From IMG/VR virus record IMGVR_UViG_3300025135_000005, positions 1 through 63,406 of that record: 63,406 nt of DNA; one strand, written 5' to 3'. The stretch's first letter is position 1. Every line of letters begins with the position of its first letter. Source of the stretch: a virus. The notes beneath the pieces were generated by a model that ran no database searches, had not been told where the DNA came from, and was given only the letters and a program-made list of their open reading frames with translations. The position numbers and the translations under genes are program-made. Shown here piece by piece: positions 44,682 to 53,372 of this stretch.

Positions 44682-45614
44682 GTGGATAAAGATTTAAACT
44701 ACATATCGCCCAATAATAAATATGCTGATAAAATACATATTAGCTTTAGCGAGTTTAGTTTATTTAATCAATGCGGCCACAAGCACTTGGTTGAGAAACA
44801 TTTAAAGCTAACAGAGTCTGCAATGACTGTTCATCTTTTTTTTGGTAATGCAATACATGCTGCCATTGAAAAGTCACTTAAAGATGCAATTGGCCTAAAT
44901 AGGAGGATAGATTTCTTCAAGAGAACATTTGCCAAGGATATGCTTGACCACATGAGAGATGAGCCAGGATTTCAACAGGAGCTTGATGATTACCTAAAGC
45001 AAGGAGAGGAGTTGTTGAATATCCTCTCAATAGAGGATATATTTAGTAAGTATAAGATAATATCTGTTGAGGAGCCCTTATTTGAACATATTCATGGGGA
45101 ATTTTACTTCAAGGGGTTTATTGACCTTGTGGCTCAGAATAGAGAAAGTGGCAAATATGTAATTATTGACTGGAAGACTTCTGGGCAAAAATGGAACATC
45201 AAAAAAAAGCTTGTTGATGACACATTTATTTGTCAAATGAGATTCTATAAATATTTCTGGTCGAGAAAGAATAATATTTCTCTGGATAAAATAAGTTGTG
45301 AATATATAGTTCTTAATAGACTTAAGGATAAAAAAAAATCAGACTCTGGCTGTGGTGGAATACAGTATGTAGAAGTTAACTCAACAAATGAAGAAATATA
45401 TGATTCACTACAAAAATTAGCAGATACTATAGAGAGCATTCACATAAACAAGAGATTTCCTAAAGTTAAACATTTTGGAAATGAATTTCTTGGATGTATG
45501 TTTTGTAAATTTAAAGGAGGGAAACACCCTTTGTGTAATAATAATAAAAACCAAGACAAGCAGTTGCTGCTTGAAAATAAAAACAAAAGTAATGGAAAAC
45601 AAAAAGTTAATTAA
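44682..45614 (+). CDS. PD-(D/E)XK nuclease, RecB/Cas4-like, with four cysteines
   Basis: 310 residues from a GTG start, the only plausible start because an in-frame stop lies five codons upstream. The PD-(D/E)XK core shows GNAIHAAIE (His59), FKGFIDLV with Asp148, and IIDWKTS with Asp163 and Lys165. Cys31 near the N-terminus and Cys272, Cys275 and Cys285 near the C-terminus match the order, though not the exact spacing, of the iron-sulphur cysteines of Cas4 and AddB. It would be a DNA exonuclease in recombination or host DNA degradation. The 3' end overlaps the next gene by 23 bases. Confidence 0.82.
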   Translation: MDKDLNYISPNNKYADKIHISFSEFSLFNQCGHKHLVEKHLKLTESAMTVHLFFGNAIHAAIEKSLKDAIGLNRRIDFFKRTFAKDMLDHMRDEPGFQQELDDYLKQGEELLNILSIEDIFSKYKIISVEEPLFEHIHGEFYFKGFIDLVAQNRESGKYVIIDWKTSGQKWNIKKKLVDDTFICQMRFYKYFWSRKNNISLDKISCEYIVLNRLKDKKKSDSGCGGIQYVEVNSTNEEIYDSLQKLADTIESIHINKRFPKVKHFGNEFLGCMFCKFKGGKHPLCNNNKNQDKQLLLENKNKSNGKQKVN

Positions 45615-46878
45615 AAAAATCAAAAAGAAAGCTTTTAAGCAATTTGAATTAGACCTTAAAGTATCTGTACTTAAGGAGTTGTACGGAAATGAGTCTAAGA
45701 AGCAAATTAAGAAGATTAGAAAGCAAATTTTGCGTGAGATGCAAGAAGAGCTCTTTGGCACGCAAAAAGCTCTTAAAACGACAGAAAAAGAAGAAACCTC
45801 AGAACCAGGTTTTATTCACACAAACACTGTTGACATAAGTGAGTTCGATACTAATTCTTCAGAAGAATCAAAAGAACAAGAAGAGCAGGATGAGCAAGCT
45901 CTATCACACGAGTCTGGAAAAACATTTGAGTACGGTGGTTTTAAATTTGATGTAGACAGAATGAGCTCTATAGTTACTGGAAAAAGACTTGATAAAGTTA
46001 TTTCTAAACCAGGGATTGAGAGAACTGGAAAACCAAGTAAAGAGCTTATGCTTCACACATCAATACCCACCTCGAATCTATCAAAAAAACGTGAAATTGA
46101 GGATAGAATAGCTGATATAAAAAGTGGTACAAATTCAGATATTAAAGATGAATTCTTAAAGCGCATATCTACAAAAGCTCCAGAAACGAGTTCACCAGAC
46201 ATTAAATACACTCAAGGTTTCAATTTAGAGCCAAGAACCCCGCTTAGTTCAATGAATACTGTGCCATCCCTGAAGGAGTATATTAAGAGTGATTTAGGAA
46301 AAATAACCCCAGCAAGAAAAGAAGAGATTTCATTTTTCATTGGAAAACTTAAGGAGGGAATAGATAATCTTAAAAAGGGTGAAAAAAATATTTTCTATAG
46401 AAAAAAAGAAGATGATGTATACACTTTTTCTTTTGAAAAACCAAAGTATGATAAAAATGACTTCAGCTTCAAGTTTAACTTGGATTTGAATATGAATACT
46501 TACGGAGCAAAGATAAACACATTTGATTTTAATATTGATGGGTTTAATTTCGACAAAGGATTCGTTGAAATTCTTGACATCGTTAAGGTCCTTGAGTCAG
46601 CTGGATTTAACCTAATGACATATATTAAAGAAATTAATGAAATTAATAGTACTTCAGCTGAAATAAAAGAATCCATCAAAACTAACTTAGTGAATAACTC
46701 TGAGGCCATAAGAGCTAATACAAAACTTGCAAATTTTATTTTTGATGATAGAATATTAAGAGTTCTTCAAAGTAATGATATTAATACTTATGGTCAACTT
46801 CAGAAAATTGAAGATTTGACATCTCTTAAGGGCATTGGTGCTAAGACTTCTGAAAAAATTAAAAACTTTATCAAATAA
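45592..46878 (+). CDS. hypothetical protein with C-terminal helix-hairpin-helix
   Basis: 428 residues from ATG 45592, overlapping the nuclease gene by 23 bases; upstream codons in this frame are rejected because they lie deep inside that gene. The N-terminus is a basic helix (KKLIKKIKKKAFKQFELDLK), the middle is Ser/Glu-rich and probably disordered, and the C-terminus ends in a helix-hairpin-helix DNA-binding element (LTSLKGIGAKTSEKIKNFIK). No catalytic motif was recognised. With the nuclease and helicase as neighbours, a DNA-repair or replication accessory role is likely. Confidence 0.65.
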   Translation: MENKKLIKKIKKKAFKQFELDLKVSVLKELYGNESKKQIKKIRKQILREMQEELFGTQKALKTTEKEETSEPGFIHTNTVDISEFDTNSSEESKEQEEQDEQALSHESGKTFEYGGFKFDVDRMSSIVTGKRLDKVISKPGIERTGKPSKELMLHTSIPTSNLSKKREIEDRIADIKSGTNSDIKDEFLKRISTKAPETSSPDIKYTQGFNLEPRTPLSSMNTVPSLKEYIKSDLGKITPARKEEISFFIGKLKEGIDNLKKGEKNIFYRKKEDDVYTFSFEKPKYDKNDFSFKFNLDLNMNTYGAKINTFDFNIDGFNFDKGFVEILDIVKVLESAGFNLMTYIKEINEINSTSAEIKESIKTNLVNNSEAIRANTKLANFIFDDRILRVLQSNDINTYGQLQKIEDLTSLKGIGAKTSEKIKNFIK

Positions 46879-46882
46879 GACT

Positions 46883-47287
46883 ATGGCATATTACAATATA
46901 CAACAAATACTTGACTACATAGGCGAGAGCATCAAGGAAATTGAATCAAAGGGATTAAAGCCTCTAAATCCTGTGGCAGAAGTAGTAAAAAGGCTTAATG
47001 ATGAAGAGGATATGGTTGGTTTTTTTTGGCTAAACTACCTTCAGGGGGAGAGTGCTGGAGAAAAAATAAAAATGGAAGGGAAGTCTTGGTATAGAATAAA
47101 TCACAACTTATACACTGACGATAGGTTTGCAATAGACCTCTATCAGGCTATGAAGGCTGGGATTAATGTAACTGATGTAATCAACAAGAGAGAACAAGAT
47201 AAAGAACTTGCTAAGCAGGGAATTGTTGACATAAATTCTCTTGAGGAAAAAATAAAAGAAAATATTAAAGAAGATGGAATTGAATGA
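46883..47287 (+). CDS. hypothetical protein
   Basis: 134 residues from ATG 46883, 4 bases after the previous stop. Not recognised. The first 50 residues are helical (QQILDYIGESIKEIESKG), then an aromatic stretch (FFWLNYLQGESAG) and an acidic C-terminal helix. The end overlaps the next gene by 14 bases, so the two are probably translated together within the DNA-metabolism operon. Confidence 0.65.
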   Translation: MAYYNIQQILDYIGESIKEIESKGLKPLNPVAEVVKRLNDEEDMVGFFWLNYLQGESAGEKIKMEGKSWYRINHNLYTDDRFAIDLYQAMKAGINVTDVINKREQDKELAKQGIVDINSLEEKIKENIKEDGIE

Positions 47288-47639
47288 GTTGGAAGAGCTA
47301 AGGGGTTATAGTGAACTTGATTTATTGTATAAATTGATTGAGGTCGCTAAGGATAACACAAAAAGAACTGAGCAATTCTTAAAGGGCAACAAAACTGCTG
47401 GAGTTGATGTTAGACATTCCATGCAGGATGTTCGCCTATTGGCCGAATTCATTCGAGAATCCATACAAATCAAAAAAGGTACAAAGCAGCCAGATGTTGG
47501 AGAGTATAAGGGAGAATTGATTCCCTTGACCAAATTAGAAAAGGCAATAGTTGACAAGAGAGAGAGTATTGAAAAAGAAGAAATATTCATAAAAAGAGCT
47601 GAAAACCTTAGAATTAAAAAGAAGAGGGAGAGAATATAA
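47274..47639 (+). CDS. small charged helical protein, possibly DNA-binding
   Basis: 121 residues, rich in Lys, Glu and Arg. The segment FLKGNKTAGVDVRHSMQDVR followed by LLAEFIRESIQ resembles the repeat of small histone H1-like proteins in marine phages (GNKxAGxxxRxxLxDIKxLAxxIR). This resemblance is by eye and weak. It would fit a nucleoid-type DNA-binding protein. The C-terminus is strongly basic (RIKKKRERI). It lies just before the SNF2 helicase. Confidence 0.55.
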   Translation: MELNELEELRGYSELDLLYKLIEVAKDNTKRTEQFLKGNKTAGVDVRHSMQDVRLLAEFIRESIQIKKGTKQPDVGEYKGELIPLTKLEKAIVDKRESIEKEEIFIKRAENLRIKKKRERI

Positions 47640-47655
47640 TAATCTCACTTTTCAC

Positions 47656-47686
47656 TTGATTCAATAATCTGTAATGCTTATATTTA
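47656..47686 (+). promoter_or_regulatory. host-type promoter, TTG-N20-TATATTTA
   Basis: TTG at 47656-47658, 20 bases, then TATATTTA at 47679-47686, only 3 nt before the helicase ATG at 47690. Geometry is the same as the primase promoter, with one consensus mismatch. Confidence 0.5.
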
Positions 47687-47689
47687 TCA

Positions 47690-49621
47690 ATGGCAAAGAA
47701 GAAAGAAGTAACACCAGTTAAGCTAAGGAAATTAAGGACAAATTATGAACTTAGATTCGACTATCTACCTATCTTAACTACATATATCAAAACGCTCCCA
47801 AAAGAACATAGAAGCGTCAGAGTTGACAATGTGCTTGATGTTAATGGTGGAACAAGGGATGAGTGGGTTAGAATAATACGGGAAGTTCAGGTGGGAAATA
47901 TTATATCCTTCCTTGTAGATAATTCAATTCCGTTTGTATTTGAAAACCTCCTTCCAGAAGAGTTGGATAGTCTCAGAAGAGATTACGTAGAAAGACAAAA
48001 GAGAGTGGCCGAGGCACTTAAATCAAAAGAGGCAGCACTCACACTTGATGATATGGATTTTAGTTTCATGAAAATACAGCCATATGATTACCAGAAGCAG
48101 GCTGTTAAATTTTTTGAAATAAATCAAGGCAAAGCTATTCTTGGTGACCAACCAGGAGTGGGAAAGACATTGCCCCCAATTGCATATGCAGCTAAAAATA
48201 GATTGAAGACACTTGTAATATGCCCTGCCTCACTTAAATTAAACTGGAGAAAAGAAGTTGTTAATTTTAGTAATGAAAAAGCTCACGTATTTAAGTACAC
48301 TCCAAGTAAAAGGAGTAAAAATAAGAATTACAGCAAAGACGAGAGTTTGTTTCACATCATAAATTATGAATCAATACAGAGCTACATCAAGCTTGAATAT
48401 AAGCATAAGTGTGGTGGGAATGTTATTGTGCCTGGAAAAGGTACACAAAAATGTGGAACCGAGATAATTGACCTCAACAAGAAGCATAAGAAATGTGAGA
48501 TGTGTAAGAACACAAATTCATTCAAGACAAGAATTAATGGTCTTGTATACATACAAGATAAGGATGGTAGTGTTCTTGACCCAGAAGACTATGATATGAT
48601 TGTTATTGATGAGTTTCATAGAATTAAAAGTGTTAAGACCGATTGGACCCAAATTATCAAGAAAGCATTTAGAGATACTGTTGACAAGAGGATTTTAATA
48701 TCTGGAACCGCAATTAAAAGTAGGCCCATGGAATTCTTCTCAGGACTTAATTTTATGGACCCAGATATGTGGAATTCGAGTCATGACTTTGGACTTAGGT
48801 ACTGTGCCGCATATGAAACTAATTTTGGCTGGGATTATAGTGGCGCTTCTAATCTTGAAGAATTATTTACAAGAATATCTCCTTATTTCCTTAGGAGACT
48901 TAAAAAAGATGTACTAAGCCAACTTCCAGATAAAACTTATACAGAGATTGAAATTGAACTTACTCCAACAGAGAGGAAAGAATATGAAAAACTTCTCAAG
49001 GAGATGAAGAAGGTAGTTGGAGAAGGAGGCACCGAAGAAGAGAAGGAGCAGTCATATCTTGAGAAAATACACAAGCTAAAGCAGTTTACTGGAAATGTGA
49101 AACTCAATAGAATGATTAGTGATGGTATAATTGACGACATATCAAGTAATTCAGAAAAAATTGTTGTCATGTCCGATTATCAAATACTGGCAGAAACACT
49201 CTACAAAGAATATAGCGATAGGGCTGTTATTCACACTGGAAGCATGAATCAAGAAGAAAAACAATCTTCTGTCGATAAGTTCCAGGAAGATAAAAATATT
49301 TGCCTATTCTCTGGTATGATTGGGGCCTCAGGAGTTGGAATTACTCTTACAGAGGCATCTAAGCTTATATTTCTTGGATTTGCATGGACTCCAGCTGATA
49401 TGGAGCAGGCAGAGGATAGAATTCACAGGGCTACAACTACACATGACAATATCCAGATAATTCAATACATTTGTGTTGATACAATTGACGAAGACATTAA
49501 CGAATTACTTAAGGAAAAGTCACAAGTTGTAAGCAAGGTTCTTGATAATAAAGATTTTAGTAAAAGGATTAATGTTTCTAATGAAAGCATTTTCAAAAGT
49601 TTATTAGAAAGATTGAGATAG
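47690..49621 (+). CDS. SNF2-family (SMARCAL1/UvsW-like) helicase with inserted zinc ribbon
   Basis: 643 residues. Helicase motifs are in order: Q-like YDYQKQAV 132-139, Walker A GDQPGVGKT 152-160 (relatives have DEMGLGKT), CPASLKLNW (Ia), DEFH 307-310 (II) and SGTAI (III). The second lobe has ASGVGITLTEASKLIF and EQAEDRIHR. Between Ia and II lies a cysteine cluster, C241, C255, C269 and C272, that looks like a zinc ribbon. SMARCAL1-like enzymes anneal or remodel forks, and T4 UvsW does branch migration. An analogous role is inferred. It ends the DNA-metabolism block. Confidence 0.88.
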   Translation: MAKKKEVTPVKLRKLRTNYELRFDYLPILTTYIKTLPKEHRSVRVDNVLDVNGGTRDEWVRIIREVQVGNIISFLVDNSIPFVFENLLPEELDSLRRDYVERQKRVAEALKSKEAALTLDDMDFSFMKIQPYDYQKQAVKFFEINQGKAILGDQPGVGKTLPPIAYAAKNRLKTLVICPASLKLNWRKEVVNFSNEKAHVFKYTPSKRSKNKNYSKDESLFHIINYESIQSYIKLEYKHKCGGNVIVPGKGTQKCGTEIIDLNKKHKKCEMCKNTNSFKTRINGLVYIQDKDGSVLDPEDYDMIVIDEFHRIKSVKTDWTQIIKKAFRDTVDKRILISGTAIKSRPMEFFSGLNFMDPDMWNSSHDFGLRYCAAYETNFGWDYSGASNLEELFTRISPYFLRRLKKDVLSQLPDKTYTEIEIELTPTERKEYEKLLKEMKKVVGEGGTEEEKEQSYLEKIHKLKQFTGNVKLNRMISDGIIDDISSNSEKIVVMSDYQILAETLYKEYSDRAVIHTGSMNQEEKQSSVDKFQEDKNICLFSGMIGASGVGITLTEASKLIFLGFAWTPADMEQAEDRIHRATTTHDNIQIIQYICVDTIDEDINELLKEKSQVVSKVLDNKDFSKRINVSNESIFKSLLERLR

Positions 49622-49646
49622 GAAATATAATTTTGTTTTTTTTGCT

Positions 49647-49655
49647 CTATTTATT
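49647..49655 (+). promoter_or_regulatory. late-type motif, CTATTTATT
   Basis: Variant of the late element 38 nt before the ATG at 49694, giving a longer leader than other copies. Confidence 0.45.
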
Positions 49656-49693
49656 GGAAACAAAGTATAATAACGTTAACAAGTAATACTGTC

Positions 49694-50185
49694 ATGGCAA
49701 AAAAAGAATTAACAATCTCTGAATTCAGAGAAATCATTAGAGAAGAAGCTCTTAAACTTAAGAAGAGAATTGTTCTTGAAAATGAAAAGAAAGCTCTTGA
49801 GTCTGAGCTTAAGTCACTTATGAATGAATCTTACATGGAAGAAATGGAGATGGAAGAAATGGAGATGGAAGAAGATTTGGATGAAGGATTATTTGGACCA
49901 GGCAAGGGCGAAGTTGAATCTAACAGACAAGCGCTTTCTGCACAAATTGATGCACTTCTTGCTAAGGTTCCAGCTGGAATGGAGTTTATGGGTTCTAAAG
50001 ATGAAGTGCTTAAAAAAGCAGCTGCTTCTAACTTTAAGGGTCAGCCTTGGTTGAGAAAGAGTAGAACTGGTAAGTTAGTGCTTGGATTTGAACCAGAACT
50101 TACTGGCCTTCAAAAACTTGCTACTGCGGCAGGTGGCGCACTTAAAGGTGGTCACTCATTCGGTTCAGGTGGACCAAATGAATAA
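49694..50185 (+). CDS. helix-tagged acidic protein, possibly virion-internal
   Basis: 163 residues. It begins with the shared helix motif (LTISEFREIIREEALKLKKR, residues 6-25). A Met/Glu repeat (MEEMEMEEMEMEED) encoded by two near-identical 18-base units follows, and then a compact C-terminal part ending in Gly/Ser-rich residues. The late-type motif upstream and a strong terminator downstream indicate a separately expressed gene. A prohead-core or internal protein role is inferred from the tag only. Confidence 0.6.
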   Translation: MAKKELTISEFREIIREEALKLKKRIVLENEKKALESELKSLMNESYMEEMEMEEMEMEEDLDEGLFGPGKGEVESNRQALSAQIDALLAKVPAGMEFMGSKDEVLKKAAASNFKGQPWLRKSRTGKLVLGFEPELTGLQKLATAAGGALKGGHSFGSGGPNE

Positions 50186-50201
50186 TTAAGGTATATAAAA
50201 T

Positions 50202-50236
50202 AAAAAAAGGCGACTCAAATTGAGTCGCCTTTTTTG
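50202..50236. terminator. bidirectional rho-independent terminator
   Basis: GGCGACTCAA and its complement form a near-perfect stem flanked by seven A on the left and six T on the right. It serves the plus-strand gene ending at 50185 and the minus-strand gene ending at 50250. Confidence 0.92.
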
Positions 50237-50249
50237 TTTGTTTGATGTA

Positions 50250-50603
50250 TTATTTCTTAATTTCAATAGAATCCTCAATTGCTGTGTAAGCCCCCTCCAT
50301 GAATTTGTAACTATTTTTGTGAAACTCACGATAGTTATAAGAGCGAATTGTTTGTTGGATAAACACAAGAGCAAGTGCTCCAGTAATAATTGGCACCACC
50401 ATCCCTAATGTGGGGATAAATAATGTGTAGGCCGTAATTGCAGCAAAAAACACTAAGCTAATTACTGAAAAATTAAGCTTATCCTGGAACTTGTGGATTA
50501 AGTCAATTTTTTCTTTTCTTTGTTCATCTTGAACTTCTCTCATTTCGATTGGTAATAAATTCATAACTTTAATTTTTATTGGTTCTTCCTTGTTATACGT
50601 CAT
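50250..50603 (-). CDS. two-helix membrane protein, candidate holin or lysis regulator
   Basis: 117 residues. Residues about 45-65 and 68-88 are hydrophobic (VISLVFFAAITAYTLFIP, then VVPIITGALALVF) with a short turn between. The N-terminus is charged and cytoplasmic-looking, and the C-terminus is amphipathic. It is divergent from the amidase gene, with about 100 bases between them. Holins often have two helices and lie next to the endolysin; the family is not recognised, so holin is a suggestion. It shares a bidirectional terminator with the gene at 49694. Confidence 0.65.
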   Translation of the reverse strand: MTYNKEEPIKIKVMNLLPIEMREVQDEQRKEKIDLIHKFQDKLNFSVISLVFFAAITAYTLFIPTLGMVVPIITGALALVFIQQTIRSYNYREFHKNSYKFMEGAYTAIEDSIEIKK

Positions 50604-50684
50604 TTGTTATAAAAATGTTACAACATATCAAATCTTTTTAATAAATAGACCAATATTTCTAACATTAGAAACGCTTTTTATTCC

Positions 50685-50693
50685 CTATTTATA
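50685..50693 (+). promoter_or_regulatory. putative late promoter, CTATTTATA
   Basis: Late-type element 12 nt before the amidase ATG at 50706, which supports late expression of the lysin. Confidence 0.65.
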
Positions 50694-50705
50694 GTAAAAA
50701 GTATT

Positions 50706-51614
50706 ATGATTACATTGGGAGATAGAGGCCCTGAAGTGTCTCAGTTACAAAAAAACTTATCTACACTTGGTTATGATTTAATTATTGATGGTCATTTTGG
50801 TAACAAGACTTTGAGGTCACTTAAAGCCTTCCAAAAAAAGTATGGACTATTGGTTGATGGCATAGCTGGTCCCAAAACCCTATTGACACTAAAAGCGGCT
50901 CAAAAAAGAACTTCGAAAGAAGAAAAAGATTCTAAATATAGCAAGAGCTATGGAAATTTAGAGGTGGATATTAACCATAACCAGCCCTCAGAGCAATATT
51001 TAAAGCAAACTACATCTAAGGATAAAATTTTTATTCACTATACTGTTAGTGGTCCTGATGCAAAAAGTGTAATAAAATATTGGGACAAAAATGTGGAAAA
51101 AGTATCTACCGCATTTGTTATAAGCGGTAGAGGTTCTGAGGATGGAAAAATTTATGAAGCATTTAATCCAGATTATTGGAGCTATCACCTCGGAATAAAG
51201 GGAACTAAGGGAAGGCTTGATAGGAGTTCTGTTGGAATTGAAATTTGTTCCTGGGGTAGACTCAATAAAAAAGGAGAAAAATTCTTCAATGCTTATGGAG
51301 GAGAAGTTTCTGCAGATGAAGTTTATACTGTGGACAGCCCTTGGAGAGGAAATTTGTATTATCATTCTTATAGTGATAAACAATTGCAGTCACTTGAAAA
51401 TTTATTGCTTTGGATTATTGGGGAATACAAGATACCAGTTCAAAATATTGAATTTAATAAAGACTGGGCTGAATATAATGATAAGTTAGTTGCATCAGGG
51501 GCCCCTGGCATCTGGACCCACACTAATGTTCGCAAAGATAAGCAAGATACATACCCTGACAATAGATTGTTTGACACGCTTAATAGGGTTAAAGATAAGA
51601 TAAATAGAAAATAA
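50706..51614 (+). CDS. endolysin: N-acetylmuramoyl-L-alanine amidase with peptidoglycan-binding domain
   Basis: 302 residues. Residues 1-68 are a PG_binding_1 domain (GDRGPEVSQLQKNLSTLGYD, then FGNKTLRSLKAFQKKYGL and VDGIAGPKTLL). Residues about 100-290 are an Amidase_2 (T7 lysozyme-like) domain with zinc ligand His in FIHYTVSG, catalytic-site YHLG, GIEICSWG, and a late His in WTHTNV. It cleaves the amide bond between muramic acid and the stem peptide. There is no signal peptide, so export needs a holin; the membrane protein gene beside it is a candidate. It overlaps the next ATG by one base. Confidence 0.9.
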   Translation: MITLGDRGPEVSQLQKNLSTLGYDLIIDGHFGNKTLRSLKAFQKKYGLLVDGIAGPKTLLTLKAAQKRTSKEEKDSKYSKSYGNLEVDINHNQPSEQYLKQTTSKDKIFIHYTVSGPDAKSVIKYWDKNVEKVSTAFVISGRGSEDGKIYEAFNPDYWSYHLGIKGTKGRLDRSSVGIEICSWGRLNKKGEKFFNAYGGEVSADEVYTVDSPWRGNLYYHSYSDKQLQSLENLLLWIIGEYKIPVQNIEFNKDWAEYNDKLVASGAPGIWTHTNVRKDKQDTYPDNRLFDTLNRVKDKINRK

Positions 51615-51850
51615 TGACAGAAAAGGAAGTAAGAGATATTGTTAAGAGTGTGCTCAAGAGTCAAATGACCGATATTCCAACAAAGGAGCAGGTTAAGAAG
51701 ATTTCAAAAGATGAAGCAGAAAAAGTTACAAAGAAATTTGCTGATGACACCCCTAATCGTAAAGAGGTTAAGGATATGATAAAAAACACCTTACTTGCCT
51801 ACCACAAGTGGATGTGGGAGAAAAAGGGTATATGGATGAATCAAATTTAA
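51614..51850 (+). CDS. small helix-tagged protein
   Basis: 78 residues, lysine-rich and helical. The N-terminus (TEKEVRDIVKSVLKSQM) is a version of the shared helix motif, and a second similar helix follows (RKEVKDMIKNTLLAYH). The end is aromatic (KWMWEKKGIWMNQI). It is coupled to the endolysin gene by a one-base overlap and is 4 bases from the next gene. Function unknown. Confidence 0.65.
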   Translation: MTEKEVRDIVKSVLKSQMTDIPTKEQVKKISKDEAEKVTKKFADDTPNRKEVKDMIKNTLLAYHKWMWEKKGIWMNQI

Positions 51851-51854
51851 GAAT

Positions 51855-52520
51855 ATGACCAGAAATGAATTAACAGAAATGATTAGGCAAGAAATTCGTT
51901 CTCTTGCTTTTGAAGAACTTAGAAATAAGTCTAAGGAAAAAAATAGCGAAAAAAATAGGATATTTAAACCTAAGGGTCTTTCTGAAGAAGAGCTTGAGCT
52001 CGCATTGTTTCATGGTGGAGGTAAGCCAGAAGAAAAGGATATTACAAAAATATTACCAGTAACCATAAGAGAAGGTTATGACAATGGTATACCGCAGATA
52101 CAATCATCTGAAGTAACTGAGTTTGAAGATTCATTTGAGGAAATGCTAAGAGAGGTTGATGGTGCGTCTGTTGTTTTTGATAAGCAATCAAATGGCTATT
52201 CACTTAAGATGTGGATTAGTAAAGAGGGTATTGAGGCAGGAGCATCTGGCTCCATCGAAATGGGAAGCAATGGAAAAATTAATTGGGCATATTCTCTTAA
52301 AAATGGTCTTATAATAAGTACTGAAAATTTGAAAGTAGATAAGGGCAATAGAAATGTTCTTGAGAAACTGTACAACAACTACAATACTTGGCAAAAGGAC
52401 TGGAGAGATAAATTAACAATTTCTCCAGGTGAAAATCAGGCTCAGGCAGAAGGTCCAGCCCCAGGGGCACCTGAGCCAGGGGGTCCTGTAGATGCTGGGA
52501 CAGAAACTCCAGCCCCATAA
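51855..52520 (+). CDS. helix-tagged protein with Pro/Ala-rich tail
   Basis: 221 residues. The N-terminus (TRNELTEMIRQEIRSLAFEE) matches the shared helix motif. A central beta-containing domain (SVVFDKQSNGYSLKMWIS, then GSIEMGSNGKINWAYSLKNG) is not recognised. The last 30 residues are Pro/Ala/Gly-rich (GPAPGAPEPGGPVDAG) and likely disordered. It lies downstream of the endolysin in the same direction. Possibly a virion-internal protein. Confidence 0.6.
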   Translation: MTRNELTEMIRQEIRSLAFEELRNKSKEKNSEKNRIFKPKGLSEEELELALFHGGGKPEEKDITKILPVTIREGYDNGIPQIQSSEVTEFEDSFEEMLREVDGASVVFDKQSNGYSLKMWISKEGIEAGASGSIEMGSNGKINWAYSLKNGLIISTENLKVDKGNRNVLEKLYNNYNTWQKDWRDKLTISPGENQAQAEGPAPGAPEPGGPVDAGTETPAP

Positions 52521-52574
52521 TACAATCATAACTATTTACTTTAGAACGCCTATATATTATATTTTATTGGGTTT

Positions 52575-52865
52575 ATGAATACTATTCAAAAAATAATCGA
52601 CAATCAAAGGAGTTATAGGAAACTAATACTTCAGTGGCTAACTAATGATTTGAGAGATGCTAAAAAAGCGTTGTCTGAAATAAAAAGTGAAGATGAATAT
52701 ATTAAGGCTGAAGTTGACAAATTGAAGAATAGATTCAAAAAAACTTTATATAAAAAAGAAATCGACAGATTGTTTTTTATGCACCCCAACAGGAATGAAG
52801 AGTTTTATGCTTGGTGGGATGTTCAAGGACAAGAAGTGCTTATTTTAAATTATGGCAAAAAGTAA
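52575..52865 (+). CDS. small charged hypothetical protein
   Basis: 96 residues, unrecognised. A long charged helix (DLRDAKKALSEIKSEDEYIK) fills the first two thirds, followed by an aromatic segment (FYAWWDVQGQEVLIL). A CTATATATTA sequence upstream is only loosely similar to the late motif. The 3' end overlaps the next gene by 14 bases. Confidence 0.6.
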   Translation: MNTIQKIIDNQRSYRKLILQWLTNDLRDAKKALSEIKSEDEYIKAEVDKLKNRFKKTLYKKEIDRLFFMHPNRNEEFYAWWDVQGQEVLILNYGKK

Positions 52866-53361
52866 AAAAGAACTATTACCAATTCTATTGGATTTACACT
52901 ACAAATACTCAATGAATAAATTTGAGGAGTTTTATGGTGATTCAGTAAGCTATTCCTCAATAGAACAAGAAAGCTACATAGACCTTAAAGAAATGTCTTT
53001 TGAGCAAATAAGTAAGGGTATAAAATTCAGAAAATTTGGAAGACAAGGAAATGTGCTAACAGTTAAGATGGATATTACATTTCCTGATTATGAATTATTT
53101 CTGAAGATATTTAGAGGAGAGTGTGATGATGAAGTTAATCGTAAAAGATTTAATTTTCTTCACGATTTTGAAATATCAAATATTAGAGACCTTACAAGAG
53201 AAGAAAAAATACGATTTAAAAAATCAGTAGACCCCATTGATGATGAATCAGAAGATGAATCCGAAGATGAGTCAGATGATATAGAAATTAATGACTCTGA
53301 TTTAGAATCCCTTGAAGACATCGGGGATATTGATGAAATAGAATTTGAAGACGAAGACTAA
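52852..53361 (+). CDS. hypothetical protein with acidic tail
   Basis: 169 residues. The first 120 residues are a mixed alpha/beta domain that is not recognised. The last 45 are an extreme Asp/Glu/Ser tail (DDESEDESEDESDD, then further acidic residues). Such tails are common in DNA mimics, chaperones and scaffold partners; none can be assigned. It is 11 bases ahead of the 263-residue gene, with which it may be co-expressed. Confidence 0.65.
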   Translation: MAKSKKELLPILLDLHYKYSMNKFEEFYGDSVSYSSIEQESYIDLKEMSFEQISKGIKFRKFGRQGNVLTVKMDITFPDYELFLKIFRGECDDEVNRKRFNFLHDFEISNIRDLTREEKIRFKKSVDPIDDESEDESEDESDDIEINDSDLESLEDIGDIDEIEFEDED

Positions 53362-53372
53362 AAAATAACATT

